From assembly GCA_907163375.1 (NCBI GenBank), contig CAJQUW010000944.1, positions 55,940-119,939 of the forward strand: DNA of 64,000 bases, written 5' to 3'. The stretch's first letter is position 1. Each line of letters starts with the position of its first letter. A program made the translations under genes and the position numbers. The notes under the pieces are model-generated. The model saw nothing but the letters and a program-made list of their open reading frames with translations, ran no database searches and was not told the DNA's origin. Below are positions 56,115-64,000 of the stretch, piece by piece. This stretch comes from Prostheceraeus crozeri. Taxonomy: Eukaryota; Platyhelminthes; Polycladida; Euryleptidae.

Positions 56115-59100
56115 GAATGACGCATTGATTTACTGAGCAGCATCAAAAGGATCTTCAAGATTCTTTATTATGCCAGATAGTTGATCTATCTACCTTCTTC
56201 TTGTTTCTTACATGATTGACGACTTCATCAAGCATTTGTTTCATTTCTTTACGACATACATTGTCAATCGAATTGCTTCGTGTGGTACGTTTGTCTTCTG
56301 TAGGCATTTTCACAGCATACGAGTATAACGGACAAAGAATAGTCGAATTCAATGAATGTCGTCTGTTCTATAGATGGTCAAAAATAGAAGAAATCAAGCA
56401 AGATGACAACAGAAGTCACGTGTCAAAAATCGATATTTGAAAATCTGTCGGCGAGGAAAGGTCTTGGGAAGTAGCACTCGATCAGCTGACAGAAGAAGAC
56501 ACTGACAATACCAGCGTTGCAAGTTCTTGATTCGGCTACCGACGTCACTACTATCACGAATTCACACGCGACGAGGGACACTGCGAAAATCCAAGTTGGA
56601 ATTCCATTGTTCAATACACTGTTTCAAGATATCACAACTGAGAACAATTCAATGCTAAACTCAAACGCATGTATCAGGGGAACCGTTGCTCACCACAAAA
56701 TGAGAACTCTCTCAAAAGATGCACGACGAAAAGACGAATCGACACATATAAAGTATATCACGATTAATGAACAAACAATTGTTGAATAATCCGAAAAGGT
56801 ATACACACGCGCGTGATAACGAAGACACAAATATGCAGATTCGCATGCAAAATCAATATAATCAATGCAAAATATCTGCATAATGTACACAAGTGAAGTA
56901 TGTTCACTGTGCATAGCATGGCATTGAATTTACGTGAGCGAAGTACACATGTGTGGTTATTAAATATTTTGTGGGAGCACTTAAGGATAAAGAGATAAAG
57001 ATGTGGTTTGATGCTGAACTGAGCAATAAATAGCTTTCTAGGGCTAAGTCTTGAACTCTGTCAATCAATTACTAAACACATTAGCTTGACAAGTATCAAG
57101 GTTATAATAGTCACTGTAATTAGACAGGCATTGAGTAACCTCATCAGTCGTTCACCTACATATGCCTCTCTTGCCAACTATAAGAATTTTGATCCAGTGT
57201 GCTTTGATGTACAGCCATATTATTGCTGCGCTATTTAACTTGCTTGTTAATAACTGCAATTACTTGTTTGCTGTCATCCAATAATTGCAATGAATTTATT
57301 GGCTTAATTCTGCAATTCAAATTAATTTATTGCGTCCTGTTGCAATTAAAATTAATTGACAGTTTGCCCAAAATTAATTTTCGATAACCCCTGGTCCAGC
57401 ATGCTTCGTCAGGTTTTTAAGCTAAATAAGTTGCAGAAGCCTGTGAGTTAACACATTACAATTATCTGTATACGTCATGCCACAGTAGTAGCAGCCTACA
57501 TATGTACAACAATAAAGATGCTAGGTAATTACATAGCCGAGTACTGCTGAGATGCAAAATAAATGTTGAAGCGTGGATAGCTACCTCTTGCGATTGACAG
57601 CAGTCACAAGAACATGCTTAGATAAATCCAAACCTTTCAAGTCACTTGCTTGTCATCACTTATTATTCGGTATCAATTCAAATAAAATTGTTTTTAGTAT
57701 TTCAATACCGACGATGTTAGAAATTTCTTCCGCATTGTAAATTCCCTCAGTAATAATGCATGTGAAAGCCTTCTTCAAGCCGAGCCACACTGAACGAAAA
57801 CGTTCATTACCCAGGATTGAAAATTCATCGTTTCTTTTCAGCACATTGCTCAACAAGATTATATCTCATGTTTCTTTTGGTTCAAGCTCAGCTAGAAGCT
57901 CCAAACGAAAAGTCTTTTACTTCTGTTGAAATCGTTTTTGCATCTCGACTCAAAACATTTTGAACTAAAATGTTCCTTACTTCGAATTGAAACTAAACAG
58001 ACGACGAGTGAAACAGAAATCAAATAAAAATGTCATTCATGCGGAGTGAATTGACTTATATGTCGCTCATGCTTTCGTAAAACATGCAAGAAGGCAAATA
58101 CTAGGTGTGAATTGCTGACGCTTAATATCTTTTTTATATTAAGTCTCAACGAGTAGCTCACTAGATACTTTCGTATTTGCTTTTTGCTATTTCAGTATCA
58201 AGTGTTAAATTAGTATGAATTCATATCATACGTGCAATTATTCATCTTAACAGCGTCAAATAATCAATTTCATATCAATCTTTACAGTTTCTTCTGTATA
58301 AAGAAGTAACTCCATTTGATTCAAGGCGCAGCTCAAATTATATTTGAGTCCCGATTCCGCTTTACCGAACACATGGTCGCTGAAATTGAATAACTCACTT
58401 ACCTGAGTGAACAAGACATCTTTGAGAATATAGATGTTTTGTACACTACAAGAATGTCCTATTTATTGTATGCATTTCTATCTCCATTCATATTGTATTC
58501 TTGAAGTAATTTTACTTCTTACATGCTTTAATCTCTGCATTACTTGTAAAAATCGAGTGTATTCTTTCTCTCTCGGAAAAGGCCGAGAAAAGCATTGTCC
58601 GCCATGCGTCCTGGCTATTACACTGAATAACTTAGAGACTTCTGAGTTAGCAGTATAACACTGATGAAGTTTGACGCACTATTGCAGCATTTCTCTGGAA
58701 ATTTTCTAAATTGATTTGCGTTGTACGTGTATCGATAGAAATTCGGTTATTTGACACTGTTATGATGAATACCTTTGTATGAATTCATGTACATTCACGC
58801 AATTAACTTATTTATCATTCAACCGGTGACTTTTCACGCTTTATAGATATAACAAGACCCCTCTTTACGAAAGGATGCGTTCCAGGAAAATTGCTTTGCG
58901 TTATAAGCATATTAGACTACGTCAAGCTAATATATGTTGGAACTAGTGTCAAATTAAGCGATGCGTTCCAACGGTGCATCTTTCCTGTAAAATTTGTTAT
59001 TTCAAACTTTGAATTAAAAAGAAAACAATTTGCATAAGGGTTGTATCTATTCGTAATCTTTGACTACGGTAGATTATATAGATGTTAACTTTGTAATGAG

Positions 59101-59200
59101 AATTATGTAGTAGACCTACATATATGAATTTATGGCTTTTTCACATATTTACACATATGAATGGACAAAATAAGTGAGTTCACATCCGGTGTAAGTGCAA
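56115..59200. other. No gene recognised
   Basis: About 3 kb of AT-rich sequence. A minus frame at 56155-56352 with a basic C-terminus may be further upstream LINE or unrelated. Others have no motif. Confidence 0.45.
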
Positions 59201-59303
59201 GTGATAGTTTTACTCTGGAGTTAACCCCGGGGTAAATATAAATTTAACACCAGACATGAACTCAGGTTGGATTAAGACTTACACCGGGGTTGACTCCGGA
59301 GCA
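59200..59303. repeat. Small foldback (CTCCGGGGTTAAC-type)
   Basis: ACTCTGGAGTTAACCCCGGGG on the left mirrors CCGGGGTTGACTCCGGAG on the right, about 70 bp apart, with a TAACACC/GGTGTAA core. A tiny MITE directly abuts an R element. Confidence 0.5.
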
Positions 59304-59307
59304 TAGA

Positions 59308-59815
59308 GTAAGTATATTAGGTGGAGCGGTAACTCGCATTTAATAAATCCCCAATGTGTACACATCTTCGATTTTATTAAATGAACTGGAAGAGGATACA
59401 TGTTGGATATTGTTACAAAATGTGAGATATGCAAATTTTTGCAGTTTTGAAGAATTTACCACGGAAATGACTGATCATGATTGTAATGCAGAAGGAATGA
59501 TAGTATTTTACAGATTCTCATTGTCATGACAACCTTGGATAGACAATGTTTGTTAAATTAGCAATTCGATAGGTTGCTATTACTTTCATGCTCAACCTCA
59601 AGAGTATTTTCTTAAGCGTGATCATTACAGGCAGCCTGCCACTGGCAGAGCAAAATCACATAATCAAAAACAATGATTTCAGTTAACTCTGAAAGATATG
59701 TAGATGGGTCCACATCACTATTCAGATTCAAGAAACGAAACAGGAATTAGGTGAATCATAAAATCATGCCGGTGAAGATTGAAATAAAATCTTGAAATTT
59801 CAGTCAAAAAAGAAA
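59308..59815 (-). mobile_element. R-family element, copy 5 (truncated)
   Basis: AGAGTAAGTATATTAGGTGG, AATAAATCCCCAATGTGTAC, ATGCTCAACCTCAAGAGTAT and AAATCATGCCGGTGAAGATT are the complement of the last two thirds of R copies 2 and 3. This copy shows a clean terminal sequence. It stops abruptly near 59815. Confidence 0.65.
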
Positions 59816-59819
59816 AAAA

Positions 59820-62640
59820 AATCGGTGATCGGTGATAGGTTGCTCGACGTCTCGATTAAGTTACTGAATCCCGATTCCCAAACACCGGACAATACCTTGT
59901 CAGTCTCGTTTGACGGAACAAAAACAAAGTTTTATAGCGCAGATATAGAGATAAGTATTTAGACAATTACGTTGATAGATAGATAACAAGGAAACACACA
60001 GTATAATAGTTCAGAAGTTCGTTAACGTTACACACACGGAAATAACTCAACTTTATGATACGAAATACGAATACGCATAAAGCGTTACAAATTTAAATTA
60101 GCGCTAGCAAAGATGCCAAAATTTTAAGAGGAGACTTTAGGTCACAGATTTGCAAATGAACAAGGAATCAATGTTACCGCCTTTTGGTGAGATGACCACT
60201 CCAAGTTTTCTCCCTCCGCGAAGAAGATCAGGCAATGAACAGTCTTTGAGAGAACGAGACGAAGCTGCTCGAACAAGCAAAGTTTTTGTCGATTCGAAAG
60301 TCTGCAGTTGGGGTTGAGGTCTGAGATTATATAGTCTTTTCCTCATAAAGCACGTTGGATGATGGAGACCAGGCAGGCAAGAAGATTCGTCTCTCACTCA
60401 TGTCCAATCCTTGCCCACTCGCTCGCACATGGTCCATTGGTCTACCGCGTCCTGAGACCTCTTGTGGTTCGCCTTCCGATTTCATTTCTAGCTTCCTTGA
60501 GTCCAATCACATCGCAGCGCGGTCGGCACCTTAACCACCATTATGGTCCCTCGAGTAGAGACAAATTTTCTAATTAGGATAAATTTTATTATTTCCACGA
60601 GCGCTTTTAGGTCTTTGAAGTTGATTGCCGCTGGTACAGGATTAAACGTTCGCCTCCCTCTTTATTACTTGTCACGGAACGAAGATTATCTCTCGCCCAT
60701 CCTTATGAATCGTAATTAGAAGAAAGTGCCCCGTACCTCCATTTCCGCTTAGTCGTCAATTCTCAGAAAGTTGCGACTTGACCTTTCGTCCTCGGATGCC
60801 GAAAATGCAGTGAAATCCACAGCCAGTGGAGCAGAATTTTCCAATTAGGAATAAATGTTCCAATGAAATGTCCATAGGATCCGATTTCGATAGTGAAATA
60901 CAAAACATCATTTTGAATTTAAACCGCAAGAATTACGATTACAAAAGCACTCAGTTATTCTTGCACATGTAGAAGCTATCAAAAAGAGGACGACATCCAA
61001 TCTAGTGTCAACTTCTCTTTTGCGATCCCAAGACTCATGCTGGAACACTTATTTGCAAATTTACTCAAGAATTAAACCCATGGCGAAAGAAATTATCCTT
61101 CCATGACCGAATGTAGTGTTTTCGTGGGATGTTAATTTCAAAGTCGGAGTACACATGCCGACCTTTGGATTTTAGAGATGCACTTGATATATGAGAATAA
61201 AACGAATGTCAGTTTTTGAAATGAGATGATTATTTGATCTCAATTTACTCGACATATCATAAAGAAAACGGACACGTTTGGATATTGAACACAAAGGTTT
61301 TCTTCAAATGAATTTGAACCAATCATTGGAGTAGAATATACGTAGTTTATAGATTGCCTGATGCAAATCCACCAAGACGATGGAAGTCATTGAGAATTCA
61401 TTGAATTTTTTGTTGCATTTGCTTTTACAGTTTAAATTTGTGCTGCATGTATATTCGTAATGAAATATCAAATAACACGCTTTTTTCGCTACATTACTTT
61501 CTTATTATGCAAAGTTGTAGTGTTCAAGTCTAGCTTAGTGGTTTGCTTGGATTGTGTACGTCGGCAAGGCACTAATAGATTGCATATATTCAATATTTTG
61601 TGCTAGCTAGGGTTATCATTTTTTAACTTATCATTATTGTACGCGCCCACTTTATGGTTACGAAATACATTACTTTTTTCGTGCAAGCATAACATTGTAT
61701 GTTAAATTTATAAACATTAAACACCTGTTTGATTGGCTCATTTTTTCAATTTTCAAAACAGGTCGTACAAAGACAACTTCGATTTAAAAAGCTGAATGAT
61801 CAAGTCCTTAGGGCCAAAAGACATTAATAAGCATCAAGAAACACTGGTTTAAAAGAACATTTCGACCCAAAGTTTTAGAGCGGCAGAAATTTTCTGCCAA
61901 TAGAAGAGAAAATCATGCAGCTGGATTCCAAATGCACTTCTCTATCCTCGTGCGATGCCTACTTATAGCGCTTGAATATTGTGTTTGAGAAGCAACGTAG
62001 GCATTAATGGGTTAACAACTTATTAAAGGACAAGTGTTATTGTTTCTTGGTTGCTTAATCTCTCAGTTTCCTTTGTGTCTGAAGAGCACTTGCTATAAAC
62101 AACGTCATGCAGAAATTAGCTAAATGAAAAATGCCTTCCAGCTGACATGAAGCGATAGATGAATTGATGTTTTCGCAATGTCACCCGGCCACTTGCTAAA
62201 TGCCTTTTGACCAACGTTTGATGTTTCCGTAAATGACAATAACTTTCAGTTTCGTTTTTTTAAACTGAACAGATCTTAAACAAATTAGAAAACGTGGGTA
62301 GATAACCTAAAAGCACTGGAGGGGAAGGAAAAGGCGATAACTTGATTTCATCATCACAAATGTTGAGCGGAAAAATTGATTGAGTGCAGAAAGCCAGCTA
62401 CATGCCTTTGGCAAGACATGAATGTCAGAAATGTCGACTCTTGCTTTTTATTCAATGCTATTTATTGCAAAGAATTACAAACATAATGACAATACTTTGC
62501 AACCTGTATTGCTGTCTAAAGCTACATTACGATTCCTAATCAAACTTGCAATATAAAATTGCTACTATTAATTTTATTAATCGGTAATACAAAAATCTTT
62601 TTAAATTGGTTGTGTCCTGTAAAACTCAAACAGGAGTGGC
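59820..62640. other. No gene recognised
   Basis: A less AT-rich block lies at 60130-60800. Its frames (60137-60397 minus, 60359-60577 plus) carry no motif I recognise. The rest is AT-rich. Confidence 0.45.
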
Positions 62641-62770
62641 TATCAGAGATTGCAAAATTCAAAATTCAAAACGTTTTATTTTCAAATTGGATGACGTTGC
62701 AGGTTTACAAAGTTGAGATGGCAAAATAGGTATGTACAAATGAAGATATTCAGAGAGTCTGTCTGAAAAA
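62640..62770 (-). repeat. Likely LINE 3' end fragment
   Basis: The minus strand reads AATAAAACGTTTTGAATTTT and ends in a repeated TTTTGAATT word. This resembles the simple-repeat tail of CR1/Jockey-like LINEs such as those at 10.7 and 53.7 kb. No coding part is visible. Confidence 0.4.
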
Positions 62771-63107
62771 TTACTGATGGTGACAAAGTATTTACAGATG
62801 AGATTCTTCGGTAACAAAATGAATCAATAAGGTTTTAAATGTTGCGTGCCTGGATGAAGAGGATGTAAAGCATCAATAGCTTCTAATCAGTTTGTCTGGT
62901 GATGTAATAATGATACAAGAAGTTTTAATTTGTTGTCAAAAATTTTTGAGCTCAATTTATATCAGGTATTTCATCATCGATTATTTTAGTCCACTCAACA
63001 ATCAGCACGTCATTAATAATTGAATGTGGAGAGCCGGTCAATATCATATAAAGATCACACAGATATACAATGAAACAATATATACCGGTACATTACAGTC
63101 AAAGATG

Positions 63108-63810
63108 GACAAAACATAATTTTACTGATCCGCGTCCGCATCGGCATTCACAAAATCCAAATTCAATCATCCGATCTGCATCCGCAGTCGTAGGTGCTGT
63201 CCTGAGCAGTATAAATTTAGGTCCCATTACTTATCATGGCGATTGCTCATAACTGACATGGCAGAAGCTATTCTCACTTAGTTATTGTAAGCCTATTATT
63301 TCATTTATTGTTTTAATCAACATTATATTACTTTTAGTAGAAACATTCAAAAGCATGTATATGGATTACAAATCCTGCAGGCCAAGTATGTTATACTGAG
63401 CTTTGTTTTAAACATATTTTTATGCCGAACTGACAGCAATAACGTGCTATCTGCATCTATCTGATTGTGTATTGAATGGCTAAAGCCTCAATTCGCGTCA
63501 TAGTAAAGCCTAAGTAAAGTATATAAGGTCTATGCACTGCAGGTACTGTGCTGACATTGGGATTGCTTGAAACTCAGTCTATCTCGAGCCTACTAGCACA
63601 GTCTAAATAAATTTGTAGGACATGTTTGAGCTGTACTATTTTGCTATGCTCAGAAAGCCAAATGTGGATCGTCCAATTTGTTCATTAAGTCTCCCATCCG
63701 CAACATTCAAAATCTTCAATCCGAATCCGATCAGCATCCGCAAGATACCAAATTTCCTCATCTTCATCTGCGCTGATGAGGATGCAGATTATCCACCTTT
63801 GATTACATTT
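63108..63810. repeat. Possible non-autonomous TIR element rich in ATCCGC words
   Basis: TGATCCGCGTCCGCATCGGC and ATCTGCATCCGCAG at the left, and CCCATCCGCAAC, AATCCGATCAGCATCCGCAA and GATGAGGATGCAGATTATCC at the right, resemble repeat-word hAT-like ends. Boundaries could not be fixed. Similar words occur at 30490-30740. Confidence 0.35.
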
Positions 63811-64000
63811 ATAAATATGAATAGACAGCAGGGAACCTACCTACTGCAATCAAATTGACAAGAAATTCAATTGTGTGAATGCAGTAATCGACCGGTTCTC
63901 CATAGGTTGTTAGTATCTTCAGGCGTCACAGACAACCATCTCAGTGTAATCATGATCATGATTATGATCTAAAACAGCACTCTTGCCCCCAAAGCAACAT

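Noticed and set aside
60137-60577. Less AT-rich block as an exon pair or solo LTR
   Set aside because: Frames on both strands lack motifs. No terminal TG...CA pair or flanking duplication could be established.
63765-63800. CTGATGAGGATG as a hammerhead core
   Set aside because: No GAAA and no closing stems follow; it is part of an ATCCGC-rich repeat.

Overview
The window looks like a gene-poor stretch of an AT-rich invertebrate nuclear genome. Three host loci have introns or family matches typical of animals. The rest is mostly debris of several animal transposon classes. Frequent TAGGCCTA and ACATGTAC words resemble marine invertebrate (possibly deuterostome) genomes, but the sequence does not fix the species.

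Host genes: (1) A beta-1,3-galactosyltransferase-like (GT31) gene on the minus strand has exon 1 at 17640-18196 and exon 2 at 1135-1485, joined in phase across a 16.2-kb intron. The 3' end is unresolved or off the left edge. (2) An intronless atypical SDR / flavin-reductase-like gene lies on the plus strand at 22901-23581. (3) An intronless profilin-4 gene (PFN4) lies on the plus strand at 39891-40277.

Layout: 0-18 kb is mainly the GT31 intron. It holds an IS630/Tc1-like transposon with flanking long inverted repeats, an 8-bp-TSD (hAT-like) element, a mariner deletion derivative, a LINE, and two Penelope-like elements (PLEs). 18.5-20.5 kb holds foldback elements and a LINE RNase H fragment. 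25.4-26.4 kb is a TIR element with a 67-bp tandem array. 30.9-39.3 kb is a cluster of one unclassified TIR family ('R'), invaded by hAT-like elements and partly turned into a ~0.5-kb-arm palindrome. 40.7-45.9 kb holds several PLE fragments in head-to-tail order, one interrupted by a 726-bp foldback element. 45.9-46.8 kb is a second IS630/Tc1-like transposase relic. 47.8-49.7 kb is a LINE followed by a tRNA-like inverted repeat. 53.7-56.1 kb is a minus-strand LINE split by a hAT-like element with a perfect 8-bp target duplication. 56-64 kb is largely featureless.

The most notable object is at 7849-7965 on the minus strand. A tRNA-derived (pol III box A/box B) head runs straight into a sequence with every core position of a type I hammerhead ribozyme. 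This chimera sits inside a mariner element with near-identical ~160-bp terminal inverted repeats. It also lies in sense orientation in the GT31 intron. All calls are from reading the sequence; no database search was run.
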